64,000 bases of DNA from Butyricicoccus faecihominis. Its GTDB lineage: Bacteria; Bacillota; Clostridia; Oscillospirales; Butyricicoccaceae. Positions within the stretch are counted from its first letter, which is position 1. Each line of letters starts with the position of its first letter. The stretch covers positions 124,001 to 188,000 of the forward strand of contig NZ_JANGCE010000003.1 of NCBI RefSeq assembly GCF_024462775.1, given 5' to 3'. A program made the position numbers and the translations under genes. The notes beneath the pieces are model-generated. The model had not been told where the DNA came from. It did not search any database and was given only the letters and a program-made list of their open reading frames with translations. Shown one piece after another: positions 16,814-25,126 of this stretch.

Positions 16814-17098
16814 TCATCCTCCTCTTTTGTCAGACGGAATCTGCTTTATTTGTTCTATGACAGCCGGGACGTCGGCCGCGTTTTCGATGAGCAAACGCCG
16901 GTCGGCGTCTATTTCCTCATAGCGGTATTCGCAGCCGGTGCAGCCCCGGATGATCAGCAGTACGTCGTAATGTACGCCGTCCCTCGGCAGTTCAAAGACG
17001 GCGGCTTGAGATAGGGAGGTGCGCACGGCGTCATAGGCCTTGCCGCGGTCATACCGCGGGTTGCAGCCGCCGCAGAATTTTACGGTGCAGCGCAGCAT
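16814..17098 (-). CDS. Small conserved CGGCN-motif protein of the 4-hydroxybutyrate operon
   Basis: A 94-residue protein with an N-terminal FCGGCNPRYDR motif and a second RGCTGCEYRY cysteine pair. No established function is known to me. It overlaps the start region of the CoA-transferase (TGA/ATG overlap) and follows the dehydratase, so translational coupling is likely. The four cysteines could bind a metal or cluster, or undergo thiol chemistry. An accessory role for the iron-sulfur dehydratase or the CoA-transferase is speculation from position only. Confidence 0.7.
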   Translation of the reverse strand: MLRCTVKFCGGCNPRYDRGKAYDAVRTSLSQAAVFELPRDGVHYDVLLIIRGCTGCEYRYEEIDADRRLLIENAADVPAVIEQIKQIPSDKRGG

Positions 17099-17190
17099 GG
17101 CGCCAATTTCCCCCTTTTACAGTGGTTTCAGTATGGAAAACAGCCGGTTCGCCGCCTTCCACACCGCCCCCGCTGTCGTGTAACTGCAAA

Positions 17191-17227
17191 CATAGGCACC
17201 CACAGAAGAGCTCCATGAGTGCCTATG
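17191..17227 (-). terminator. Hairpin after the dehydratase gene
   Basis: CATAGGCAC / GTGCCTATG arms with further pairing inside, reading into TTT on the minus strand, 40 bases after the dehydratase stop. A second hairpin, AGGGCCGT/ACGGCCCT, is at 17232-17256. Together they may attenuate or stabilise mRNA ends inside the cluster. Confidence 0.55.
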
Positions 17228-17265
17228 GGGTAGGGCCGTGTTCATCAGACGGCCCTGCAGGAAGA

Positions 17266-18711
17266 TCAGTCGATACGAGCGATCTTCTTCGCCAGTTCCT
17301 TCTTCATTTCGAGGTTGGACTGACGGGCAATCATGATGCGCTGTGCCTGCGGCGAGCCGGCGCCGTGCATGGACTCGGGCAGGTAACCGACAGCGGCGGT
17401 GCCCATGGTCATGTTTTCGATCAGGCGCAGTACGCGCATGCGGTCCTCGGTCGGAACGGAGGCGACGCCGCGGCAATACTTATCGATGTAGTCATGCAGC
17501 TTGGGGTTGCGGTAGTCCGCCTCGGAGGGCAGGGTAACCATCAGGCCGCCCGCCAAATCCTGCGCCAGACGCGCGATCTCGTACGGGAAACGGGTGACGT
17601 TCTGCTTGCACACGTTGGCCAGCAGCAGATCGATCAGGTAGTTGCCGGACTTGGTCTTGGTGCCCTGAGAAGAGCACGCGATACCGCAGCAGTACAGGGT
17701 CTCGTTCAGGTGGGTCATTTCGATCAGCTTATCCTTGACGTGGCTGGCCTTGGCGGAACCCGCCATGTCGCCCGCCAGCGCGGTCGCGCCGATCAGCACG
17801 TCGCCCACGCCGACCTTGCAGCCGCCGTAGGACTGACGGTGGTAGCCCGCGAAGCGCTCGACGATCATGCCGGCGAACTTGATCTCGCCGTTGAGGAAGA
17901 TGCGATCGTTCGGTACGAATACGTGGTCGAAGATAACGAGCACTTCGTGGCCGCCGTATACCTTGTTGCCCACGTCGATGTCGTTATACTCCTCGATCTT
18001 GCGGGTGTCGCAGGACTGGCGGCCGTAGATCAGCGTGATGCCGTCGGAATCGGTCGGAACAGCAAAGGAGATCGCGTAGTCCTCGTCGCCCTCGCGCATG
18101 GCGATGGTGGGCATAACGAGCACTTCGTGGGAGTTGATGTAACCGGTCTGGTGCGCCTTTGCGCCGGTGACGTACACGCCGTCGGCGGTGCGCTCTACCA
18201 CGTGCAGGAACAGGTCGGGATCGGCCTGCTGCGAGGGGGACAGGCTGCGGTCGCCCTTGACGTCGGTCATCGCGCCGTCAACGCCCAGATCCTCGTCCTG
18301 TACGCGGGTCAGGAACTTCACAAAATTCTCATGGTACTTGGTGCCGCAGGCCTCATCGATCTCGAAGGTGGAGGAGTAAACGGCGTTCATGGCGTCCATG
18401 CCCACGCAGCGCTGGAAGCAGGCCGCGGTCTTCTGACCGAGCAGGCGCTGCATCTTCACCTTTTTAACCAGATCGTCGGTGGACTGGTGCATGTGGGTGA
18501 AGCGGTTGATCTTGTGGCCGGTCAGGTGGCTGGTGGCGGTCATCAGATCTTCGTACTGCGGGTCCTCGGCCAGCTCATAGGTGGCGGCAAAGGAATTGAG
18601 CGAGGGACGCATGATCGGGTTCTCGGTCGGGTTCTCAACCTTTTCGCCAAAAACGTACAGGTTAAAGTTGAGCTTCTTCAGAGACTCGATATACTGGTCT
18701 TTCGTCATCAT
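17266..18711 (-). CDS. abfD: 4-hydroxybutyryl-CoA dehydratase / vinylacetyl-CoA isomerase
   Basis: A 481-residue flavo-iron-sulfur enzyme converting 4-hydroxybutyryl-CoA to crotonyl-CoA. The [4Fe-4S] ligands known from Clostridium aminobutyricum (Cys99, Cys103, His292, Cys299) are conserved here as Cys98, Cys102 (CFQRCVGMDAM), His291 and Cys298 (HRQSYGGCK), with unchanged spacing. It is the signature gene of the 4-aminobutyrate/succinate route to butyrate. It lies downstream of 4-hydroxybutyrate dehydrogenase and upstream of the CGGCN protein and a CoA-transferase. Confidence 0.97.
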   Translation of the reverse strand: MMTKDQYIESLKKLNFNLYVFGEKVENPTENPIMRPSLNSFAATYELAEDPQYEDLMTATSHLTGHKINRFTHMHQSTDDLVKKVKMQRLLGQKTAACFQRCVGMDAMNAVYSSTFEIDEACGTKYHENFVKFLTRVQDEDLGVDGAMTDVKGDRSLSPSQQADPDLFLHVVERTADGVYVTGAKAHQTGYINSHEVLVMPTIAMREGDEDYAISFAVPTDSDGITLIYGRQSCDTRKIEEYNDIDVGNKVYGGHEVLVIFDHVFVPNDRIFLNGEIKFAGMIVERFAGYHRQSYGGCKVGVGDVLIGATALAGDMAGSAKASHVKDKLIEMTHLNETLYCCGIACSSQGTKTKSGNYLIDLLLANVCKQNVTRFPYEIARLAQDLAGGLMVTLPSEADYRNPKLHDYIDKYCRGVASVPTEDRMRVLRLIENMTMGTAAVGYLPESMHGAGSPQAQRIMIARQSNLEMKKELAKKIARID

Positions 18712-18805
18712 AATATATCAATATCCTTTCTCTTTTCGTTCCGCGCCGCTTGGCGCGGAAATCCGGAGGAACAAATATAATGCGCCGTTAGGCCTTGTTT
18801 AAAAG

Positions 18806-18834
18806 ATAGGGGGCATTTTTTGGATGCCCCCTAT
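18806..18834 (-). terminator. Hairpin between 4-hydroxybutyrate dehydrogenase and the dehydratase
   Basis: ATAGGGGGCAT / ATGCCCCCTAT followed on the minus strand by CTTTT, eight bases after the dehydrogenase stop. It would reduce read-through into abfD, giving different expression levels within one cluster. Confidence 0.75.
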
Positions 18835-18841
18835 GCGTTTT

Positions 18842-20023
18842 TTAGAAGCACTCGCGGTAAACGCGCTCCATCAGCTCCTTGGTCATCGGGACGTAGGAGT
18901 TGGTGATCAGGCGCTGCTGGTTGATCATGACGGATTCCGGGAAATCCTTGATGTCGGATTCCTTGAAGCCGTACTCATGCAGCGGCTTGAGCGGCAGAAC
19001 CTTCTCAAGCAGAGCGTTCAGGGTCGGGATAGCGTCCTTGGCGTCGCAGCCCAGAATGCGGCCGACCAGCTTCTTGAAGTTCATCAGTTCGCCTTCCGGC
19101 TTGATCTCGTCGTAGATTTCGAGGATCTTGCCGAACAGGGCGTAGTTGGATTCGCCGTGCGGTACGTGGTAGGTGCCGCCGAGCGGGAAGGACATGCCGT
19201 GCACGGTGGCGCAGCCGGCCTTCAGGAACGCAACGCCGGCGTACAGCGAAGCGGTAACATACTCGTCAAGGTAGTCGAGGCGGGCGTCGGGGCCCTTTTC
19301 GCCGATCTGGCGGAAGCCTTCGAGGATCATCTCCATGGCCTTGACGGAGAACACTTCGCTCGTCATGGTCTTGCGCGAGGGCGACAGGTAGGACTCGGTC
19401 GCGTGGATCAGCGCGTCGATCGCGGAGGAAGCGAAGGGCTTGTAGGGCAGGGTCTTGAGCAGGTCGGGAATCAGGCAGACCTTGTTCGGGATGATATCGT
19501 CGGATACGAGGCCGAGCTTGGTCTCGCCGCCGGTCAGCACGCCGTCCTTCTCGTCCTTGACGATCGCAACGGAAATGTTGGTGACTTCGGAGCCCGTGCC
19601 GCAGGTGGTCGGGATGGCGATAACTTCCTTCTCGTGCTCAACCGGGAAGCGCTTGAAGTACAGGTTATGTACGGAATCCGGGCGCTTGCAGCCGAGCAGC
19701 TTGCAAAGGTCCATGATGGCGCCGCCGCCGATGGCGATAACGCGGTCGTAGGACTCGTAGGGGATCGCCTCGTACATGGTCTCGATCATTGCCTCGGAAG
19801 GCTCGCCGACACCGAACTTCTCCTGGAACACATAGGTGCAGGAAAGGTTGTACTGCTCCATAAAGGGCTTATAGATAAACTCGTTGGTCAGGACGACGTC
19901 CCGCTCGCCGAGAGCGAACTCCTGAGCGAACTCACCAAAATTGGCGAACTTGTAAATGGTCGGGGCGATGATGATCTCTCTCTTGTCCTTCATCAGGGAT
20001 GCGCTGAAAGAATCCATAGCCAT
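18842..20023 (-). CDS. 4hbD: 4-hydroxybutyrate dehydrogenase (iron-containing alcohol dehydrogenase)
   Basis: A 393-residue group III Fe-alcohol dehydrogenase interconverting succinate semialdehyde and 4-hydroxybutyrate. The nucleotide-binding GGGAIMDLCK, the TTCGTGSEVTN segment and metal ligands in DALIHATESYLS and HGMSFPLGGTYHVPHGESNY are present. ATG 20023 is chosen because GGAG lies nine bases ahead; in-frame ATGs at 20032 and 20038 lack a site. Neighbouring abfD supports the assignment over a generic alcohol dehydrogenase. Confidence 0.92.
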   Translation of the reverse strand: MAMDSFSASLMKDKREIIIAPTIYKFANFGEFAQEFALGERDVVLTNEFIYKPFMEQYNLSCTYVFQEKFGVGEPSEAMIETMYEAIPYESYDRVIAIGGGAIMDLCKLLGCKRPDSVHNLYFKRFPVEHEKEVIAIPTTCGTGSEVTNISVAIVKDEKDGVLTGGETKLGLVSDDIIPNKVCLIPDLLKTLPYKPFASSAIDALIHATESYLSPSRKTMTSEVFSVKAMEMILEGFRQIGEKGPDARLDYLDEYVTASLYAGVAFLKAGCATVHGMSFPLGGTYHVPHGESNYALFGKILEIYDEIKPEGELMNFKKLVGRILGCDAKDAIPTLNALLEKVLPLKPLHEYGFKESDIKDFPESVMINQQRLITNSYVPMTKELMERVYRECF

Positions 20024-20117
20024 GTTGAACATCTCCATTCATTTAGAATAATTTTTTTTATAAAAGGCCGTGCGGCTTTTTATTTCGTTTTCACGGGGGG
20101 TTTCCCCTTGCGCTCTT

Positions 20118-20146
20118 ATTGTATCAAAGATGTGCCAAGACTTCAA
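20118..20146 (-). promoter_or_regulatory. Promoter for the 4-hydroxybutyrate genes
   Basis: On the minus strand TTGAAG (20141-20146), 17 bases and TACAAT (20118-20123), about 95 bases upstream of the dehydrogenase start. Confidence 0.55.
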
Positions 20147-20203
20147 CAGGATTGAACAAAAAAGTCACCAAAATTTAACCACGGTTCACTGTACAATTAG
20201 TCA

Positions 20204-20223
20204 ATGAAAGGTCATACTTTCAT
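20204..20223. promoter_or_regulatory. Palindrome upstream of the butyrate cluster
   Basis: ATGAAAG-GTCATA-CTTTCAT is a perfect 7-bp inverted repeat between the 4-hydroxybutyrate promoter and the ABC transporter genes. It could be a regulator-binding site; nothing identifies the protein. Confidence 0.35.
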
Positions 20224-20314
20224 GCCCGCGTGACTATTCTATCGCATTTTTTGGGATTTGTAAACCGCCGCTTCGGTAAATGTGCCGAAAAGTTTTTAGC
20301 GATATTTCCGATGT

Positions 20315-21103
20315 TTAGCTGTTTTGCGAATACCGTGACAGAAAAGCGCGGGTTCGTTCGTTCTGTGTATTGCCAAAAACGTCCTCCGGCCGGCCCTCCT
20401 CCACGATCAGGCCCTCGTCCATAAACACCACGTGGTCGGCCACGTCGCGCGCAAATTCCATTTCGTGGGTCACGATGATCATGGTGGTATGCTGATCGGA
20501 GAGCTCGCGGATTACGCGCAGCACCTCGCCGGTCAACTCGGGGTCGAGGGCGGAGGTCGGCTCGTCAAAACAGAGGATGTCCGGGCTCAGGGCGAGCGCG
20601 CGGGCGATCGCCACGCGCTGCTGCTGGCCGCCGGATAGCTGATGCGGGTAGTGCGACATGCGGCCCGACAGGCTCATCTGATCGAGCAAACGAATGGCGT
20701 TTTGCTCAATTTCCGCATGGATTTCCTTTTTGTTTTGCTTATAATCGGGGCGCTCCTGCGCGAGCAGCAGACTGGCCAGCATCACGTTTTCCAGCGCCGT
20801 GTACTGCGGAAACAGGTTGAAGGACTGGAACACCATGCCGAAATGCAAACGTTTTTTGCGAATCGCGGCGTCCGATTGGCCCGCGGGGTCGTTCGCGTCA
20901 AACAGCGTTTCGCCGTTTACGATGATCCGGCCCGCGTCCGGCGTTTCCAGAAAGTTCAGGCAGCGCAAAAGCGTCGTCTTGCCCGAGCCGCTCGATCCGA
21001 TGATCGCGAGGGCCTGTCCGCGTTCAAGAGAAAAGCTGATATCCTTTAATACATCGGTCGAGCCAAAGCTTTTGTTGATATTTTTTATTTCTAAAATAGG
21101 CAT
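20315..21103 (-). CDS. Polar amino-acid ABC transporter ATP-binding protein
   Basis: A 262-residue GlnQ/HisP-type ATPase: Walker A GSSGSGKTT, Q-loop, signature LSGGQQQR, Walker B DILCFDEPTSALDP and the H-loop VTHEM are all intact. It energises uptake together with the permease (12 bases upstream) and the binding lipoprotein at 21965. The substrate cannot be fixed from sequence. Confidence 0.93.
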   Translation of the reverse strand: MPILEIKNINKSFGSTDVLKDISFSLERGQALAIIGSSGSGKTTLLRCLNFLETPDAGRIIVNGETLFDANDPAGQSDAAIRKKRLHFGMVFQSFNLFPQYTALENVMLASLLLAQERPDYKQNKKEIHAEIEQNAIRLLDQMSLSGRMSHYPHQLSGGQQQRVAIARALALSPDILCFDEPTSALDPELTGEVLRVIRELSDQHTTMIIVTHEMEFARDVADHVVFMDEGLIVEEGRPEDVFGNTQNERTRAFLSRYSQNS

Positions 21104-21115
21104 ATGGGCCCTCCC

Positions 21116-21802
21116 TTAGCGGAAATAATCGAGTTTTTTCTCCAACCGGCTGAGCAGCACGGTGAGCACGCCGTTAAAGATCAAATAGTATACCGCGGTG
21201 AAGAATAACGGCCATATCGCGCCCGAAATGCCCTGCGAGCCCTTCATAAAGGCCTGTCCGGCCCAGATGATCTCTTGCAGCGCGATGATGCGGGCGAGCG
21301 AGGTGTCCTTGACCAGCGTGATGATCTCGTTGGACATGGGCGGCACGATGCGCTTGATCATTTGCAGCAGCGTGATGCGGAAAAAGATCTGGCTTCTGGT
21401 CATGCCGAGCACCAGCCCGGCCTCCTGCTGGCCCTTGGGCACGCCCTGAATGCCGCCGCGGTAGATTTCGGAAAAATAACAGGCGTAATTGATGATGAAA
21501 GCCACGGAGGAGGCGAAGAAACGGCCGCCCTCGCCGCCGCCCCAGATCGGGTTTTTCAGCACCAGACCGGGGAAGTAATAAATAATCAGCAGCTGAATCA
21601 TCAGGGGCGTGCCGCGGATGATCCACACGAAAACCTTTGTGAGGTAGCGCAGCGGGCGGAAGCCCGACATGGAGCCGAAGGAGATGATGAGACCCAGCGG
21701 GATCGCGCCGAGCAGCGTGATGAAAAACAGCTTGAGCGTTTGCAAAAAACCGATATTCAGCGAATGGATCACGATGGGCAGTTGATCGAGAATCGTTTGC
21801 AT
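21116..21802 (-). CDS. Polar amino-acid ABC transporter permease
   Basis: A 228-residue HisM/GlnP-type permease with about five membrane helices and the EAA loop (YRGGIQGVPKGQQEAGLVLGMT). It has one permease gene only, so the channel is likely a homodimer. It lies between the binding protein and the ATPase genes. Confidence 0.93.
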   Translation of the reverse strand: MQTILDQLPIVIHSLNIGFLQTLKLFFITLLGAIPLGLIISFGSMSGFRPLRYLTKVFVWIIRGTPLMIQLLIIYYFPGLVLKNPIWGGGEGGRFFASSVAFIINYACYFSEIYRGGIQGVPKGQQEAGLVLGMTRSQIFFRITLLQMIKRIVPPMSNEIITLVKDTSLARIIALQEIIWAGQAFMKGSQGISGAIWPLFFTAVYYLIFNGVLTVLLSRLEKKLDYFR

Positions 21803-21842
21803 GGGTTCCTCCTGTCTAGTCGTATTTTTGCGGGACGTGGAA

Positions 21843-21879
21843 AAAGGGCGCGTTGCAAAATCAGTTGCAGCGCGCCTTT
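21843..21879 (-). terminator. Hairpin between binding-protein and permease genes
   Basis: GCGCGTTGCAA / TTGCAGCGCGC arms with a bulge, followed by a short T/A-rich tail. This intercistronic hairpin probably lowers read-through so the binding protein is made in excess. Confidence 0.45.
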
Positions 21880-21964
21880 GCTCGTAATTGTCATCGAGAG
21901 CGATGCAAAGCCCGCGCGCGGACGCGCGGCCTCTGTTGCAACGCTTTCTGTAGTCGATCCGTCT

Positions 21965-22807
21965 TTACTGCTCGATGAGCATCGCCTGTACGCTGTAAGT
22001 CTCGGCGGTTTTCTGGATGCTGCCGTCCGCGTAGCTGGCGGCGAAGAAATCGTTCAGCGCGGCGGCAAGGTCGCTGCCCTTGCGGAAGCCCACGCCGTAC
22101 TCTTCGCTGTTCAGGCCCACGGTATAAGTAAGGTTGGCATAGCTCGTGCCTTCGCCCACCATCGCGGCGGCCATCAGGGAGTCGATCACGGCGGCGTCCG
22201 AGGTGCCGGCGGCAACCTCCATCAGCGCGTCGGCCTGCGCGGTAACGGGCGTGTAGTTGTAGCCCAGCGCGCTTACCTCGGCCTCGCCTGCGGAACCGGA
22301 TTCCACTGCAAAGTTCAGATCCTTGCAGCTTTCCACGGTCTGGTACTGATCGGCCTTATCCGCGGGAACAACCACAACCTGCGCGTTGTTGCAGTAGGGC
22401 TTGGAGCATTCCATGCTGCTGGTGACTTCGTCCGTCAGCGTCATGCCGTTCCAGACACAGTCGATGGTCTTGCCTTCCAGCTCCATGATCTTATTGTCCC
22501 AGTTGATCTCGCTGAACTCTACCTTAACGCCAAGGCTCTCGGCAAAGGCGGTCGCCATGTCGGCGTCAAAACCGATCCAGTTGCCGCTGTCGTCCTTGTA
22601 GTCCATGGGCTCAAAGTCGGTGATGCCGACAACGAGCGTGCCCTTGTCTTTAATGTAAGCGAGATCGCTGTCGGCCGCGGTAGTGTCTTCCGGCTGGCCC
22701 GCGTCCTGCGCAGTGGCGTCCTCGGCGGGCTTGGAGCCGCAGCCGGCGAGCAGGGTCGCGCACATCGTGCCCGCGAGCAGCAGGCTCAGAAATTTCTTGG
22801 TCTTCAT
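21965..22807 (-). CDS. Amino-acid ABC transporter substrate-binding lipoprotein
   Basis: A 280-residue SBP_bac_3 protein with a signal peptide and lipobox LLAGC (Cys about 22), an acidic linker, and the conserved LVVGITDFEPMDYKDDSGNWIGFDADMATAFAESLGV opening of the binding fold. It captures an amino acid outside the membrane. Promoter at 22848-22875. Confidence 0.93.
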   Translation of the reverse strand: MKTKKFLSLLLAGTMCATLLAGCGSKPAEDATAQDAGQPEDTTAADSDLAYIKDKGTLVVGITDFEPMDYKDDSGNWIGFDADMATAFAESLGVKVEFSEINWDNKIMELEGKTIDCVWNGMTLTDEVTSSMECSKPYCNNAQVVVVPADKADQYQTVESCKDLNFAVESGSAGEAEVSALGYNYTPVTAQADALMEVAAGTSDAAVIDSLMAAAMVGEGTSYANLTYTVGLNSEEYGVGFRKGSDLAAALNDFFAASYADGSIQKTAETYSVQAMLIEQ

Positions 22808-22847
22808 AAAGTCCTCCTATTGATGTTTTCCGTTAACGTCATTTATC

Positions 22848-22875
22848 ATTGTACCACTTTACCGGAGAAAATCAA
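22848..22875 (-). promoter_or_regulatory. Promoter of the amino-acid ABC operon
   Basis: On the minus strand TTGATT (22870-22875), 16 bases, TACAAT (22848-22853). The -35 lies inside the first copy of a 44-bp direct repeat. Confidence 0.6.
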
Positions 22876-22907
22876 GCCTTTTCTGCATTTTGACGCTTTT
22901 ATGCGTC
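22864..22907 (+). repeat. 44-bp direct repeat, copy 1
   Basis: Identical to 23090-23133. The unit starts GGAGAAAATCAAGCC and ends TTTTATGCGTC. The two copies bracket the R2 repeat copy B. Confidence 0.9.
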
Positions 22908-23089
22908 CGGCTCAAGAATCCCCGCGCCGCAGCGCGCGATCAAATGGAAAATTGAAGCGAAGCTTTAATTTGACAAAAAAGCGGGAGCGTGTATCTCGCT
23001 TTTTTAACAAACCGGCGGAGAAGTGTGTCCCAAAGGGCGCGCGCCGGAGCCGGAATGCTCGATCGCAAGCGTGGTTGCGATCGAAGGCT
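22908..23089 (+). repeat. Structured intergenic repeat R2, copy B (uninterrupted)
   Basis: Shares ordered blocks with 9310-9655: CGCCGCAGCG, a variable hairpin (here AAATTGAAGC/GCTTTAATTT), the terminator-like AGCGGGAGCGTGTATCTCGCT with A6 and T6 flanks, AAACCG, GGCGCGCGC, GCCGGAATGCTCGATCG, and a last hairpin (GATCGCAA/TTGCGATC). Arms differ between copies but pairing is kept. No protein is encoded. It lies between divergent ABC-transporter and CoA-transferase promoters. Confidence 0.75.
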
Positions 23090-23133
23090 GGAGAAAATCA
23101 AGCCTTTTCTGCATTTTGACGCTTTTATGCGTC
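23090..23133 (+). repeat. 44-bp direct repeat, copy 2
   Basis: Perfect match to 22864-22907. It ends 18 bases before the -35 of the CoA-transferase promoter. Confidence 0.9.
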
Positions 23134-23151
23134 TGTCCGCAAGATATCCGC

Positions 23152-23180
23152 TTGACCGTGCAGGGGGGAGCGAGTATAAT
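23152..23180 (+). promoter_or_regulatory. Promoter of the butyryl-CoA transferase gene
   Basis: TTGACC (23152-23157), 17 bases, TATAAT (23175-23180), 47 bases before the start codon. Confidence 0.75.
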
Positions 23181-23226
23181 AAGTAGCACATGGATTGTTA
23201 AATAAAAAACGAGGAGGCTTTTTTGC

Positions 23227-24570
23227 ATGGACTATAAGCAAATGTACCAGAACAAACTGACCACAGCGGCCGAGGCCGCGCGGGTCGTCAAGTCGGGCGA
23301 CTGGGTCGATTACGGCTGGTGCACGGGCACGCCGGTAGCGCTGGACAAGGCGCTGGCCGCGCGTATGGACGAACTGAGCGATATCAATTTTCACGGCGGA
23401 ATTTTAATGTGGCAGCCCGAGGTGTTCAAGATCCCGCACGTTGAGGATAAGATCACGTGGAACTCTTGGCACATGGGCGGCATCGAGCGCAAGGCCTGCA
23501 CGGCGGGCTTCGGCTACTATGCCGCGCTGCGCTATTCCGAGCTGCCGCGCTGGTACCGTGAAAACGTGCGGCATAACGATGTGGTCATGATCCAAGTCGC
23601 CCCGATGGACGATCACGGCTATTTCAGCTTTGGCCCGAACGCCTCCCATTTAAAGGCCGTATGCGAAATATCCGATACCGTCATCGTCGAGGTCAACCGG
23701 AACATGCCGCGCTGCTTGGGCGGCTTTGAGGAAGCGGTGCACATCACGGATGTCGATATGATCGTCGAGGGCGAAAACCCGCCGATCGCCGAAATGGGCG
23801 CGGGCGGCGCGCCGACCGACGTCGACCGCAAGGTGGCCGAGCTGATTGTGGAGGAAATCCCGAACGGCGCGTGCTTGCAGCTGGGTATCGGCGGCATGCC
23901 GAATACCGTCGGTTCGATGATCGCCGAATCCGATCTTAAGGATCTGGGCGTACATACCGAGATGTATGTGGACGCGTTTGTGGATATCGCGAAGGCGGGC
24001 AAGATCAACGGCTCGCAAAAGTCGATCGACAAGGGCCGTCAGGTGTTCGCCTTCGGCGCGGGCACCAAGAAGCTTTACGACTATGTCAATAACAATCCCC
24101 AGTGCATGGCGGCGCCGGTGTCCTATACCAACGATTCGCGCGTCATTTCGCAGATCGATAACTTTATTTCCATCAACAACGCGGTGGACGTCGACCTGTT
24201 CGGTCAGGTCAACGCGGAGACCGCGGGCGTCAAGCAGATCTCCGGCGCGGGCGGCCAGCTCGATTTTGTGCTGGGCGCGTACCTGTCCGAGGGCGGCAAG
24301 AGCTTTATTTGCTGTTCCTCTACCTTTCAGCAAAAGGACGGCTCGCTTGCCAGCCGTATCCGCCCGACGCTGGCGGACGGCTCGGTCGTCACGGACGCGC
24401 GCCCCTGCGTGCACTGGTTCGTCACCGAGTACGGCAAGGTCAATTTAAAGGGCCTGTCCTCTTGGCAGCGCGCCGAAGCGCTCATTTCGGTCGCGCACCC
24501 GGATTTCCGCGAGCAGCTCATTCAGGACGCGGAAAAAATGCGCATCTGGAAGCGTTCCAATAAGCGGTAA
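23227..24570 (+). CDS. but: Butyryl-CoA:acetate (or 4-hydroxybutyrate) CoA-transferase
   Basis: A 447-residue acetyl-CoA hydrolase/transferase-family enzyme. Glu245 in [13 protein letters not shown] matches the catalytic glutamate of the But/Cat2/AbfT group, and the C-terminal [20 protein letters not shown] glycine-rich CoA-binding segment is present. Length and motif layout fit butyryl-CoA:acetate CoA-transferase, the last step of butyrate formation in gut bacteria; 4-hydroxybutyrate CoA-transferase is very close. It is transcribed alone, opposite to the butyrate cluster, with AGGAGG before ATG. Confidence 0.88.
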   Translation: MDYKQMYQNKLTTAAEAARVVKSGDWVDYGWCTGTPVALDKALAARMDELSDINFHGGILMWQPEVFKIPHVEDKITWNSWHMGGIERKACTAGFGYYAALRYSELPRWYRENVRHNDVVMIQVAPMDDHGYFSFGPNASHLKAVCEISDTVIVEVNRNMPRCLGGFEEAVHITDVDMIVEGENPPIAEMGAGGAPTDVDRKVAELIVEEIPNGACLQLGIGGMPNTVGSMIAESDLKDLGVHTEMYVDAFVDIAKAGKINGSQKSIDKGRQVFAFGAGTKKLYDYVNNNPQCMAAPVSYTNDSRVISQIDNFISINNAVDVDLFGQVNAETAGVKQISGAGGQLDFVLGAYLSEGGKSFICCSSTFQQKDGSLASRIRPTLADGSVVTDARPCVHWFVTEYGKVNLKGLSSWQRAEALISVAHPDFREQLIQDAEKMRIWKRSNKR

Positions 24571-24587
24571 ACTAATTTGATACGGAA

Positions 24588-24621
24588 GGAGCTGCGACGA
24601 AACGAGTTTCGTCGCAGCTCC
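24588..24621 (+). terminator. Terminator-like hairpin after the CoA-transferase
   Basis: GGAGCTGCGACGAAA / TTTCGTCGCAGCTCC around CGAG; the following T run is weak. Almost the same hairpin recurs at 25127-25162. Confidence 0.7.
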
Positions 24622-24629
24622 GGTGTTTT

Positions 24630-24693
24630 GGAGGCTCACTATGCTCGCAATATCATGCGCGGCAGTAGCCGCGAGAGAAACTTTGCGCCGCCC
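24630..24693 (+). repeat. Mosaic intergenic repeat R4, module 1
   Basis: GGAGGCTC..GCTCGC.ATAT.ATGCGCGGC.GTAGCCGCG and GCGCCGCCC blocks match 49910-49972 in the same orientation. No open gene is convincing in the 24571-24905 gap. Confidence 0.65.
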
Positions 24694-24747
24694 TTTTGTG
24701 ATACAACCCATTTGCCATGGTACCGTACCGGGGGCCAAGGGACTGAC

Positions 24748-24841
24748 GTGGACGGGCGCTCCGCTCGGCCGAACCGGCCTGTTTCACGCGCCCACGTTTG
24801 CTGGCGCTTCGTTTTCGGCGGGCTGGGTCAGCCCGCCCTAC
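24748..24841 (+). repeat. Mosaic intergenic repeat R4, module 2
   Basis: About 94 bases (GTGGACGGG, CTCCGCTCGGCCGAACCGGC, GCGCCCAC, GGCGGGCTG.GTCAGCCCGC) match the reverse complement of 50009-50104 closely. A short piece (TGGCGCTTCGTTTTCGGC) also occurs at 25184-25201. Confidence 0.65.
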
Positions 24842-24905
24842 CCGATAGGCGGGCGGCTCGCCTTTCAGTGTATAATTTGTAGCATGTAGATGGAGGATTA
24901 CACAA

Positions 24906-25118
24906 ATGGGTATGGCAAAGAAAATCAGAACGGTGCTGTTGGAGCGGGATATGACGATTAAGGAGCTTGCCACAAGGATTGGGACGAATGGAAACAACCT
25001 GAGCAATAAGCTGGCACGTGATAATTTTTCTGAAAAAGAGCTTCGCGAGATCGCGGCAGCGTTAGACTGTGATTATGATGGGATTTTTACGCTGAAAGAT
25101 AGCGGAAAGACGATATAA
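24906..25118 (+). CDS. Small XRE-type helix-turn-helix protein
   Basis: A 70-residue protein that is essentially one Cro/C1 helix-turn-helix (KKIRTVLLERDMTIKELATRIGTNGNNLSNKLARDNFSEKELREIAAALDC). GGAGG lies nine bases before ATG 24906. It is bracketed by two nearly identical hairpins and by repeats. Orphan regulators of this size are common in Clostridia; the target is unknown. Confidence 0.8.
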   Translation: MGMAKKIRTVLLERDMTIKELATRIGTNGNNLSNKLARDNFSEKELREIAAALDCDYDGIFTLKDSGKTI

Positions 25119-25126
25119 AGCGATGC

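Noticed and set aside
15258-18780. Two plus-strand open frames of over 500 codons opposite the CoA-transferase and abfD
   Set aside because: Both are antisense shadows caused by codon bias; the minus-strand genes have conserved catalytic residues.
21275-23119. 614-codon plus-strand frame across the amino-acid ABC genes and into the repeats
   Set aside because: It covers two genuine genes and a non-coding repeat region, has no start signal and no domain.
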